In this document: piece after piece, positions 8,969-16,779 of the stretch
Position numbering within the stretch: position 1 is the first letter of the stretch
Layout of the letters: each line of letters starts with the position of its first letter
Assembly: GCF_001909055.1 (NCBI RefSeq)
Contig: NZ_LVWI01000052.1
Span: 1 to 64,000, forward strand
DNA: 64,000 nt
Direction of reading: 5' to 3'
Source: Paenibacillus helianthi
GTDB lineage: Bacteria; Bacillota; Bacilli; Paenibacillales; Paenibacillaceae
Translations under genes and position numbers: made by a program
The notes under the pieces: generated by a model
What the model was told of the DNA's origin: nothing
The model's input: the letters and a program-made list of their open reading frames with translations, nothing else
Databases searched by the model: none

Positions 8969-9475
8969 TTATTTTGGTTTTTGTGTAAATACAATCAATC
9001 TCACTTCCTCATTCTCATCTCTATAGATCTCAGCTGTAAAAACACCAAGCGTGTTTACGTTAAAATCGTCAGAATCTGTTACATCTAGCATTTGAGAAAC
9101 ACTTTTTCCGTCTCCTGGACCTGTTAATGTCAAGTCCACATATTTACCAGTATTTGGAACTGAATAGTAAGATCCATAATTATTCTCCGCATAAAATCCT
9201 GTAGTAGCATTTTCCCCCGTATAAATCTTAATCGCAAACTGCGGACGACCCTTATACCGCATCGCCGCATTAATAACATCCTGCCCGGATACATCCTTGT
9301 TATCGTAGCTGTTGAATTCCGCTTGATTAATCATTTGGGTCTGGGCCAGGGTTTGTTCCTGTGCACGGATAAAGTAGTTGTTGATAACCAGGTAAATGCT
9401 CACACCAGCGGCTATAATCAGGATGGTAACGATAATGCCGATGACCCATTTAAGGCCGGTCGAAATATTCTCCAT
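8969..9475 (-). CDS. Pilin-like protein, paralogue 2
   Basis: 168 residues. Same plan as the neighbour at 8906: a 30-residue N-terminal hydrophobic segment, the AQEQTLAQTQMINQAEFNS helix, the NKDVSGQDVINAAMRY block, then a diverged C-terminal domain of about 90 residues that ends in a similar strand (RLIVFTQKPK against RIIVFNQNPKD). In the shared 75 residues only two conservative changes are seen (I/V and R/K), while many codons differ synonymously. Separated from paralogue 1 by 62 bp and from the third pilin-like gene by 56 bp, each with its own ribosome binding site. Confidence 0.6.
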   Translation of the reverse strand: MENISTGLKWVIGIIVTILIIAAGVSIYLVINNYFIRAQEQTLAQTQMINQAEFNSYDNKDVSGQDVINAAMRYKGRPQFAIKIYTGENATTGFYAENNYGSYYSVPNTGKYVDLTLTGPGDGKSVSQMLDVTDSDDFNVNTLGVFTAEIYRDENEEVRLIVFTQKPK

Positions 9476-9531
9476 GATATTTTCTCCTCACTCTATTTGA
9501 AGCTTTCTCAATTCTACTGACTTGGCGGCTG

Positions 9532-10038
9532 TTACTTCGCTTCGAAATAAATAGCCGCGATCCGCTCATTTTTATCTTTTATCAGCTTCGCCCTATATCT
9601 GGCTTGCGGGCTGATGTAATACAGGCCGGATGCATCCGAGATTTCCTCTTCGTCCGCATCAAAATTATCTGTATTGTCTTTGAGTTTCTCACCGGAATAA
9701 TCGAACTCACGGCAAGAGCCTTTCCCGCTCGGATTCATGGTGAATTTCCTATACGGCTCTTTCGCAGCAGTGGTATATGGCTGCTCAACATAAAGACAAA
9801 ACCCATCCTGCGATTCATACCGCCGGTAAGCAGTCAGAATCTGAGAGCCGCTGACAATCTGATTGTCGAATGCGGAATATTGCTGCTCCGACAGTTCCCT
9901 GGCCTGATCCGCCGCCTGGCTATTCGCCAGCTCGACTACAGGCTGTGTTTTGCCCCACAGGAATAGTCCTGCTGAAATGATGGCAAGCGTAATTAAAATA
10001 GATATGGTTGTCTTAAGAAAGCTTGCTATATTCTCCAT
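9532..10038 (-). CDS. Pilin-like protein, diverged third paralogue
   Basis: 168 residues with a MENI start like its two neighbours, a hydrophobic helix at about 5-29, then a helical linker and a block YSAFDNQIVSGSQILTAYRRY that aligns with YDNKDVSGQDVINAAMRY of the others. The head domain contains two Cys residues and is more charged. It is the first pilin-like gene after the TadB/C platform gene (13-bp gap) with a GAAGGAG ribosome binding site. The shared N-terminal plan supports a family of three fibre subunits with different exposed heads. Confidence 0.6.
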   Translation of the reverse strand: MENIASFLKTTISILITLAIISAGLFLWGKTQPVVELANSQAADQARELSEQQYSAFDNQIVSGSQILTAYRRYESQDGFCLYVEQPYTTAAKEPYRKFTMNPSGKGSCREFDYSGEKLKDNTDNFDADEEEISDASGLYYISPQARYRAKLIKDKNERIAAIYFEAK

Positions 10039-10051
10039 GCCTGTGTCTCCT

Positions 10052-12133
10052 TCACATTTTGCCAGTTACAACAGTCAGGTCGCCGAGCTGCTGGAAGGCC
10101 ATATAGACGAAGGGAAGCAGTAAATATAAGGTGAACGTTGCCTGCATCGGCAAGAAACCGAATATTTTACCCAGTGTGCTTTTTCTGCTGATTACCTTCT
10201 CGTAGTGTTCCTTGCGCTGATCCATTGCGAATGCCCTCTCGGCATCCATATCATCAAACGCCTTCTTCACCGGGATCAGATCGGCTGCAACCTGCAAGCG
10301 GTCTGCCAGCCGTTCGAGCGGTACGAAGCGTGCATCTTCCTTCAATTTCTCAATAGCGCTCCAGCCTCCCGCTTCATAATCCAGCATGCAGCGCAGCAGT
10401 TGCCGCTCGAAAATGTAACTGTACCGATGCAGCCACTCTATCATTTCATACACGCTTATATTGGGAAATTGGGACAGCATCATAGACAGCGTATTGAAGC
10501 CATCCACCTCGTTCTGCATCTCCCATTTCCGCAGTTGGGTACGAATAATTAGATAAGCATCCGGGAGATAGAACCCGCCCATTGCCAGTCCAAATGCCAG
10601 TAGAAGCTCATACCATTTGAAATATTCCTGATGATAATCTTCCACTCTGTTCACCAGTTGCGCTGCATAAGCATTCTGGTCCAGGCTGGTTTGAAGAAAC
10701 GGCTTATTCTCCGCTTTCTCCTGAATGTAGGACAGCATCTGATCCGGAGTAATATCCTTCGCTACCAATTCTCCAATGAGAGACTGCTCAAAGGCATACC
10801 GTTCCTCGCTCAGCATCTTCTGGGACTCCGTCTGATTGCCCCCCGTCGTAATCTGCTTATTGGGATGCAGGATGTTATGCTTGATATTGGCATGGATGGA
10901 GAATTGAATCGCCACGATCAGCAAAAAGATAACGATTGCCGCCATTGTTTTCTGTAAATAAAAGGCATGCTGTGACAGCCCGGAGTTGGCATCCTTCAAT
11001 TTACCGGCTACCTTGAAATGGATAGGCTCATGTTCTTCAGGAGTGATCCTGTCTACCAGCTTGAAGATCCATTTTTTCTTCAAAAGCCGGTTTAACCACT
11101 TGCCCTCATCTTTGATGGCTTGCGTATCTTCATCCACACCCTTGAGAATCCGTAGGGCAATAAACGATACTATGAACGTGATGTATAGCAAGATTAGCGA
11201 ATACAACCCCCATGCGGAATTGTAGTAATTGGATACAATCGGAAACATGCCCTCCGCCCAATTGCGGATCGGATCCAGCATGAATACCGGTGAAATAGCC
11301 ACAAAAACAATGCCGTATAACAAACGGTCGATACGTTCACGTCGATTGATATCCATGTGAATCTCTTCTCTAATATTGCCGAGCATGGATAGATAAATGG
11401 AACGTTCCCCTTTATGTATGTCCGCATCGCCGTATTCACCTATTTTGTAGCTCACTCCGGCCAATTGCTTCATATACCGGTTAGGTGCAATCTCATAATA
11501 TCTCTGCAGCTCATCTTCAGGGTCCACCGCTGCCAGAATTCCAGCAATCTGCCGGGCATGCACGGCTACCATGGGTTTCGTACGTTCCGCAGAGTTCTCC
11601 AGGCTGACTTGTACCATATGCGTCTGATGATATTCATGACGGATATCCAAAATCATGGAAGATTGGTCATACAGCATCTGCTTCACTAAACGGCCAATGA
11701 AGAGATCGCTAAGAATACCTCCTAAGTAAACAGAAACCAGCATAATTGTCGCTCGGCTTACCCAGGAAGAAGTCCAGAGGAAAGAAAGTAGCGAGATGAT
11801 TAGAATACAAGCGACAATCATCATTGTCAGCGCAGCCGCGCGGCTCCTGATCATGATTTCGTTGCCGGCATGGATAATGGTCAGACGGGAGCGCATCCGG
11901 TGAAGGAGTTTCTTTACAACCGGAAGTTCATCTAGCACCGGATAAGCTTTATGTGCCTGCTCCAACCATCTTTTCCCCTTAGTACGTGCAGGCAGTAGCG
12001 CCTTTAGGCGTCTTTGCTCTTGATATTGCGTGCCTTTTAATTTACGCTGCACAATGCTGAGCAGGACAAGCAGGATGGCCAGCAGCACGCCCGATGAGCC
12101 AAGAACAATCAACAAAACGGTTTGCAGACTCAT
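10052..12133 (-). CDS. Fused TadB/TadC-like pilus platform membrane protein
   Basis: 693 residues from the ATG at 12133, which overlaps the stop of the ATPase gene (ATGA) and has a GGGGGC ribosome binding site. About eight hydrophobic segments occur, at the N-terminus, around 110-150, 270-320, 395-415, 505-525 and near the C-terminus. The C-terminal third has the T2SSF/TadC-like cytoplasmic helical domain followed by a last membrane helix. TadB and TadC are normally two proteins of about 300 residues, so the doubled length and two blocks of membrane helices suggest a fusion. It would form the inner-membrane platform worked by the CpaF-like ATPase. Confidence 0.75.
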   Translation of the reverse strand: MSLQTVLLIVLGSSGVLLAILLVLLSIVQRKLKGTQYQEQRRLKALLPARTKGKRWLEQAHKAYPVLDELPVVKKLLHRMRSRLTIIHAGNEIMIRSRAAALTMMIVACILIISLLSFLWTSSWVSRATIMLVSVYLGGILSDLFIGRLVKQMLYDQSSMILDIRHEYHQTHMVQVSLENSAERTKPMVAVHARQIAGILAAVDPEDELQRYYEIAPNRYMKQLAGVSYKIGEYGDADIHKGERSIYLSMLGNIREEIHMDINRRERIDRLLYGIVFVAISPVFMLDPIRNWAEGMFPIVSNYYNSAWGLYSLILLYITFIVSFIALRILKGVDEDTQAIKDEGKWLNRLLKKKWIFKLVDRITPEEHEPIHFKVAGKLKDANSGLSQHAFYLQKTMAAIVIFLLIVAIQFSIHANIKHNILHPNKQITTGGNQTESQKMLSEERYAFEQSLIGELVAKDITPDQMLSYIQEKAENKPFLQTSLDQNAYAAQLVNRVEDYHQEYFKWYELLLAFGLAMGGFYLPDAYLIIRTQLRKWEMQNEVDGFNTLSMMLSQFPNISVYEMIEWLHRYSYIFERQLLRCMLDYEAGGWSAIEKLKEDARFVPLERLADRLQVAADLIPVKKAFDDMDAERAFAMDQRKEHYEKVISRKSTLGKIFGFLPMQATFTLYLLLPFVYMAFQQLGDLTVVTGKM

Positions 12134-13977
12134 GCAGATTGCCCCCAATACTTTTCAAGAAATGCAGTGAATTCCAGTGCATCCTCCTCATCCATATTTT
12201 TGCGCATTTCATCGATTTTACGGCTGCTGATTGGATGCTTGGCTACGTATTCTCCCGCCTCCCACACAATTACATCCTTATAATCATAGGCGCGGCGATC
12301 CGTCATCCTTCCGAAATATTCAGTCATGGTATCCATAAAAGCATCCAGCTTATCTGCCATATTCTCCGGTTCCTTGTATTTCTGAGGATATTCATACTGG
12401 GGATCAGCCGGAATAATCTCTGTAATCCGTTCGATGTATCTTTTACCTGCACGCAAAACCAGATGGACATTGAAGCCAAGTGCTTCTACGACCTGAACCT
12501 CGGCAATCTTCTCGTTACTGAAGGCTCCAGATGCGATAAGACTGTTGCGTAATGCGCTGACCAGGTTAGCCAGTGTTTTGCCGTGATGCGTAAATAATGT
12601 ATATTCAGAAGCCACCTGGGCTGCCTGAATTACATAACTAACTACACTGTGAGTGGCTGCCTCACCGACGATGTTCACTGCACCATCCGTTTTCTTCTGC
12701 ACATCGAGCCCGTCCTGCCCACTAACAGAGGGTGTTTCTCTGAAGGATAAAATATTTTTGCCCGGATACATTTTTCTCGCCCAGATCTCGAAGGACGTTT
12801 CTTGAATCCGAATGTTCTTCGCATCAATATATTTGATCAGCGCCTTGAGCAGCGTTGTTTTCCCTGATCCCTGTCTGCCAGTGATGGCTGTGACCTGATG
12901 GCCCAGGATGAGAAAGACAAGCATATTAATAGCAAGCGGTGCACCCTGGTCTTTGATTTGCTGGTCCAGTTCCACAAGCGAATCGTTAAATTTGCGGACA
13001 AAAAAAGCCCAGCTTTCGGCCATTTTGGGCCGTACAACCACGACCCGACTGCCATCAGCCATATCATTAATGATATATCCCTTGGACTCATTCAATTGTC
13101 CGGGATTACCGAACCCGTAAATATTTTGGCAGACCCGCTTGAGCTCCTTCTCCGAGCCAAAGCTTAAGAATTCCAGATGAAGTGACTTCCCCCGGTAAAA
13201 TGTCCATACTGCATCATAGGACTGTGGAATGAAGTGCTGTTGCTTGGTATATTCCAGAAAGTCTGTTGTCTGCACAACATCTGGAGGCATACCGCTTGTT
13301 CCGCCATTGATACCGTCGATATTCTGGTCCCGAAGCTCATCGATAACTCCGAGGCCCTTGTAAATTTGATAGGCTCGCTGAACGATAATTTCAATTTTGT
13401 CCTGAATGGACAATCTCGGCTGCTCGGAACTATAGATACTGCGAATTTGTTCTTCGGTAATCTTGTAGCCCTTAGACCCGTCGGGAAGTCTTTGCAGTGT
13501 GTCCAGACTATACTTGCTTACCATTACATTAAATGCATCCTGCCCATGCTCTTTCTTGAAGACATGAAGCAGGATATCGAAGCAATCCTGTGAAGTCAGC
13601 CGGTTCGTATGACCGAAGCTGATAATCTTGTCTACATTACCTTCCTCTAGGCCATAGGTCTGAACCAGCAGATCCTTCATGTACAGCTTCACGTATTTCT
13701 TGGCGGACAAATCGCCGTGCATACAGCTTCTAAGCGCCTTCTGCAATTCTCTCCGCCGCGCCTTCCGGCGGTTGTATTCTTCTTCACTAGGGCTTCCTTC
13801 ATAGAGAGACGAGGCAATAATCTCCTCAAAAGCCCGTCTCAGAAACAGCACGATTTCGTCTATATCATATTTTAGTTGAACGGACGGAAGAGCCGAGTTG
13901 TTACGTCTGCCCAGCCATAAGTACAAGAACACTCCAATAGCAATCAGGATAACAAAGATCAGAATCAGATTAATCAT
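12130..13977 (-). CDS. cpaF: CpaF/TadA-type secretion ATPase with N-terminal membrane anchor
   Basis: 615 residues from the ATG at 13977 (a TTG at 13983 is an alternative), overlapping the upstream gene by 8 bp. The Walker A motif GRQGSGKT is at about residue 367, followed by a Walker B-like NIVGEAA segment and a HHGKTLANLVSALRNSL segment equivalent to the conserved His-box region of CpaF/VirB11 ATPases. Residues about 1-22 form a hydrophobic helix, which typical cytosolic CpaF/TadA proteins lack. It would power assembly of the pilin-like subunits together with the coupled TadB/C platform. Confidence 0.85.
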   Translation of the reverse strand: MINLILIFVILIAIGVFLYLWLGRRNNSALPSVQLKYDIDEIVLFLRRAFEEIIASSLYEGSPSEEEYNRRKARRRELQKALRSCMHGDLSAKKYVKLYMKDLLVQTYGLEEGNVDKIISFGHTNRLTSQDCFDILLHVFKKEHGQDAFNVMVSKYSLDTLQRLPDGSKGYKITEEQIRSIYSSEQPRLSIQDKIEIIVQRAYQIYKGLGVIDELRDQNIDGINGGTSGMPPDVVQTTDFLEYTKQQHFIPQSYDAVWTFYRGKSLHLEFLSFGSEKELKRVCQNIYGFGNPGQLNESKGYIINDMADGSRVVVVRPKMAESWAFFVRKFNDSLVELDQQIKDQGAPLAINMLVFLILGHQVTAITGRQGSGKTTLLKALIKYIDAKNIRIQETSFEIWARKMYPGKNILSFRETPSVSGQDGLDVQKKTDGAVNIVGEAATHSVVSYVIQAAQVASEYTLFTHHGKTLANLVSALRNSLIASGAFSNEKIAEVQVVEALGFNVHLVLRAGKRYIERITEIIPADPQYEYPQKYKEPENMADKLDAFMDTMTEYFGRMTDRRAYDYKDVIVWEAGEYVAKHPISSRKIDEMRKNMDEEDALEFTAFLEKYWGQSA

Positions 13978-14803
13978 TCGCAACGTCCAATTCCGATACA
14001 GGGGAGATCTCCAGCGTCCTCAGAATGAGCTGCCCCATCTGGCGTACCGCACCAGTGAAATATCCGTCCTCACTGAACTCCAGAAAACGGGATTTTGCCT
14101 CTCTTGCCTTCAACAAGAACTGAACCATGCGCCGCTCGTTCTGGGCATCCATATAACCGATATGATGCGGGATGAAGCCTACTTCCTTTTTCTTCAAATC
14201 GTACTGCTTAATGATTCTCTCCCGATTAAATCTGGAGGTACGCTCATATGCACCCAGACAATACAGGACTGGCTTGGTTTTCGGCACAGGATCCTTGTTG
14301 TTTTTCAAAAAGTATGAATTCAGACTTACCTGATTCTGATTCAGGTTAACCACAATCAAATCTGCCTGCTCCATAACCAGAGACACCACATCCGGGTTGT
14401 CTTCAGAGGAGATGTCCACAAACAGTAAATCATAAAATCTTCGATAATCTTTAAAAATGTGCGGAAGCAAAAGCTCTGTCTCATGTTTCTCGGCACTCGT
14501 AGATCCACCCAAAAGCTCCAAACGGTCTTTTAGAATGGACTCCGCATGATCTCTTATACCCTCGGGCGTGAGCATTCCGCACTGCACCAATCTCTCAATC
14601 GCATCCATCCCTCCCGAGGTCCGTGCAGACTGAAGCGTTGTTCTTGTCTGTGAGAATACATGCTCCAGTACCCCTCGCTCCAAATGCGTATGTGTCATTA
14701 ACACCCTGATATGATGATCCAGCGCTAAGGTTGCCGCAACAGCTGCCATATTCGAAGTTGTTCTTCCCTGCCCTTGGGCAGGTCCCCAGAAAGCTACAAG
14801 CAC
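13970..14803 (-). CDS. TadZ/CpaE-like MinD-family protein with altered P-loop
   Basis: 277 residues from a GTG start at 14803. At residues 7-16 the sequence GPAQGQGRTT occupies the place of the deviant Walker A GKGGxGKTT, with Arg instead of the catalytic Lys. A Walker B-like hydrophobic strand (LLFVDISSEDNPD) and the VMEQADLIVVNLNQN strand of the MinD fold follow. TadZ/CpaE proteins localise Tad machines at the membrane. It directly precedes the CpaF-like ATPase and overlaps it. The Lys change suggests weak or no ATP hydrolysis, with a possible scaffold role (inference). Confidence 0.7.
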   Translation of the reverse strand: MLVAFWGPAQGQGRTTSNMAAVAATLALDHHIRVLMTHTHLERGVLEHVFSQTRTTLQSARTSGGMDAIERLVQCGMLTPEGIRDHAESILKDRLELLGGSTSAEKHETELLLPHIFKDYRRFYDLLFVDISSEDNPDVVSLVMEQADLIVVNLNQNQVSLNSYFLKNNKDPVPKTKPVLYCLGAYERTSRFNRERIIKQYDLKKKEVGFIPHHIGYMDAQNERRMVQFLLKAREAKSRFLEFSEDGYFTGAVRQMGQLILRTLEISPVSELDVAND

Positions 14804-14809
14804 AATTAG

Positions 14810-15388
14810 TTACCCCCGTTTCCTTGCATACTGCCACAGCTTCTTGATGTCTTTCTTTGGAACATTGCAGATTTCAATCAAAAAGTCATTTACGGCTTCG
14901 GCAAAATCCTTATCCACTTTAAGATCCACTCTTCCATCTTGGATCCAGTCAATTCTTCTCTCCGGGCTGCTGATATAACTGATTTTCGAATGAATCACCG
15001 GATAATATTTATCCACATACTTCAATCCAAGTCCGCATTCTTCTTCGATGACGAGCAATAAAGCAGGCATCTGTTTCTGATCAAGCAGCTTATCTACGTT
15101 CTCCATAGCCTGACGTTCATAGGTGGTTGCAAAGACAACCACCTCCTCCTCAAGATCCTCTGGATATCCATAATGCCAGTCATACAGAACAATATCCGGT
15201 TTATCGGCTGCTGATGAATCAGCTATCCTTATGCCTGACACTTCCCCTTCAAAATACTGATAGTGCCTGCTATTGTCCGATATAATCATGACATCATTGT
15301 TAAAATAACTTTTTAACAAAATAGCTGCTACAAGTATGAAATCGTGCTTCTCGCAATCCCCTGCGACAACAATGTTCAAATCGGTCAC
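14810..15388 (-). CDS. P-loop-less MinD-fold-like protein of the Tad cluster
   Basis: 192 residues, GTG start overlapping the CpaB-like stop (GTGA). The opening NIVVAGDCEKHDFILVAAIL has the strand-loop-helix pattern of a MinD/ParA P-loop, but the glycine/lysine signature is gone. The strands VMIISDN, PDIVLYDWH and VVVFATT continue the Rossmann-like alternation. No transmembrane segment. It lies between the CpaB-like gene and the TadZ-like gene. I do not recognise a named family; a structural relative of TadZ that lost nucleotide binding is the best reading. Confidence 0.55.
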   Translation of the reverse strand: MTDLNIVVAGDCEKHDFILVAAILLKSYFNNDVMIISDNSRHYQYFEGEVSGIRIADSSAADKPDIVLYDWHYGYPEDLEEEVVVFATTYERQAMENVDKLLDQKQMPALLLVIEEECGLGLKYVDKYYPVIHSKISYISSPERRIDWIQDGRVDLKVDKDFAEAVNDFLIEICNVPKKDIKKLWQYARKRG

Positions 15389-16434
15389 TTTCCTTCCAGC
15401 AGACTGTCATCGGTTGCTGCTTTTTTATTCGTCAAGCCTGTTGAGCTCTGATCCGCACTTGAATCAACTGGCGCTTGATTGCTCTGATCTATAATTCCGT
15501 TCACGGATTGACTGTTATCTGCTTCCGCAGCACCAGTTGCTGCCGCCGCTCCCTGTTCAGCTTTTCTCTGAATCACACCACTACCACTTGGAGCCTGCGC
15601 TCCGACACGGATTTTATTTTCATCCTCAATGGCTTTAAGCCGTTTCTCAAGCTCCTTACGAAGCTTCTCGGCAAGACTCCATTTGGCTTGATCAATAATG
15701 AATGGGTCATTCTTGATCACTCCGAGCACATCCAGGTTAGGCACATAATTCACTACAGGTTCAGGCTGAAGCTCCGGTTCTACGTACTGCTTCATATACA
15801 GCTCAGCATTGTTAATATAAGCATCCACCAAGGCTGCCTGCAGCAGTTGTGCCTCTTCTTCGTTGTCATTAAAGAATGTATATTGATTCGCCAGATCTAC
15901 GTCCTCCAGCGACTTCTTTCCAACGACTATGTAATCTTCACCATTAGGAAATACAATCCGGATATCGACAACATCCCTTTTCGTTAACCGAAGCGGAAGC
16001 TTGATATATTCGGTCTCTTCCTTTCGTTCTGAAGCATCCAGTCTTGCTTCATCACGCACCATTTCAGTCGTTACCGCCGTACCTGGCATGGCATCAATTT
16101 TCAGGTATTTGCCCACAATCGCCTTGGACTCATTGATCAGATTATCCGGCGAGGAGAACTTTGGAAGCTTTTCTTCCATTACATCCTCTGCAGTAATTGC
16201 CTCACCGGCAAGCTTGGGGGATATCAAAACATAGGCAGTCTGGGATTGATCCATATAGCGCTGCAATACTTCATCTTTATCCTTCAACTGTTCTTCGTAA
16301 GCCGCCCGCTCGTCAATCAGCTTCGCATTATAGTGGCGATAGGTTGCAAACCATACCCCGGATGTAATGACGGCAACAAGACAACCTGAAATAATTGTGT
16401 ATCTTAAAATTTTTTTCCGCTTGCGTACTGCCAC
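15385..16434 (-). CDS. CpaB-like SAF-domain pilus assembly protein
   Basis: 349 residues from a GTG start with an ATGAGGTTG ribosome binding site. A basic N-terminus and one membrane helix (about 10-30) are followed by a short coiled stretch and, at about 68-130, a SAF domain: VLISPKLAGEAITAEDVMEEK then GKYLKIDAMPGTAVTTEMV. This is the layout of CpaB/RcpC proteins of Tad systems. The C-terminal 90 residues are low complexity (Gln, Ser, Ala). In Gram-negatives CpaB works with the outer-membrane secretin, which this organism does not need, so here it probably acts in the wall space. It overlaps the next gene by 4 bp. Confidence 0.75.
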   Translation of the reverse strand: MAVRKRKKILRYTIISGCLVAVITSGVWFATYRHYNAKLIDERAAYEEQLKDKDEVLQRYMDQSQTAYVLISPKLAGEAITAEDVMEEKLPKFSSPDNLINESKAIVGKYLKIDAMPGTAVTTEMVRDEARLDASERKEETEYIKLPLRLTKRDVVDIRIVFPNGEDYIVVGKKSLEDVDLANQYTFFNDNEEEAQLLQAALVDAYINNAELYMKQYVEPELQPEPVVNYVPNLDVLGVIKNDPFIIDQAKWSLAEKLRKELEKRLKAIEDENKIRVGAQAPSGSGVIQRKAEQGAAAATGAAEADNSQSVNGIIDQSNQAPVDSSADQSSTGLTNKKAATDDSLLEGK

Positions 16435-16455
16435 TTCACAACCTCATTTCCATTC

Positions 16456-16758
16456 CTATTTGGTTTTGCCTTTCATTTTCGAGGCCGCCGCCGCCGCTGC
16501 CGCTGCTGCCTGTTCTTCTCCCTGCAATTTATCTGCATATTTCAGCATTTCTGATTCAATAAGTGCTATGGCAGCTTTGAATTTGTTCATTTTTCCAATC
16601 CAATCCATACAGTGCTGCTTAAACTCTTCTCCGCCCAAATCTACCCAATAATCAGATACTCCAGCGATTGCCCCGGTCATTTTATCGGTGCATTCCTGAG
16701 CACGGGGCTGCAATTGATGGCAATTAAAAGCAATACCTCTAACCATACCTGAATCCAT
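16456..16758 (-). CDS. WXG100-like protein with poly-alanine tail
   Basis: 100 residues, mostly helical, in the size range of Esx proteins. A W38-V-D-L-G42 turn is followed by GEEF, close to the W-x-G...F pattern of WXG100 proteins. Residues 84-92 are nine consecutive alanines followed by a Lys-rich end. AGGAGG lies 6 nt before the ATG. It sits between the TadZ-like and CpaB-like genes, i.e. inside the secretion-pilus operon, unlike the WXG100 at 1585 that pairs with the effector. It may be the machine's own co-secreted subunit. I see no clear YxxxD/E export signal. Confidence 0.65.
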   Translation of the reverse strand: MDSGMVRGIAFNCHQLQPRAQECTDKMTGAIAGVSDYWVDLGGEEFKQHCMDWIGKMNKFKAAIALIESEMLKYADKLQGEEQAAAAAAAAASKMKGKTK

Positions 16759-16779
16759 ATCGAGCCTCCTGATTGTGAA

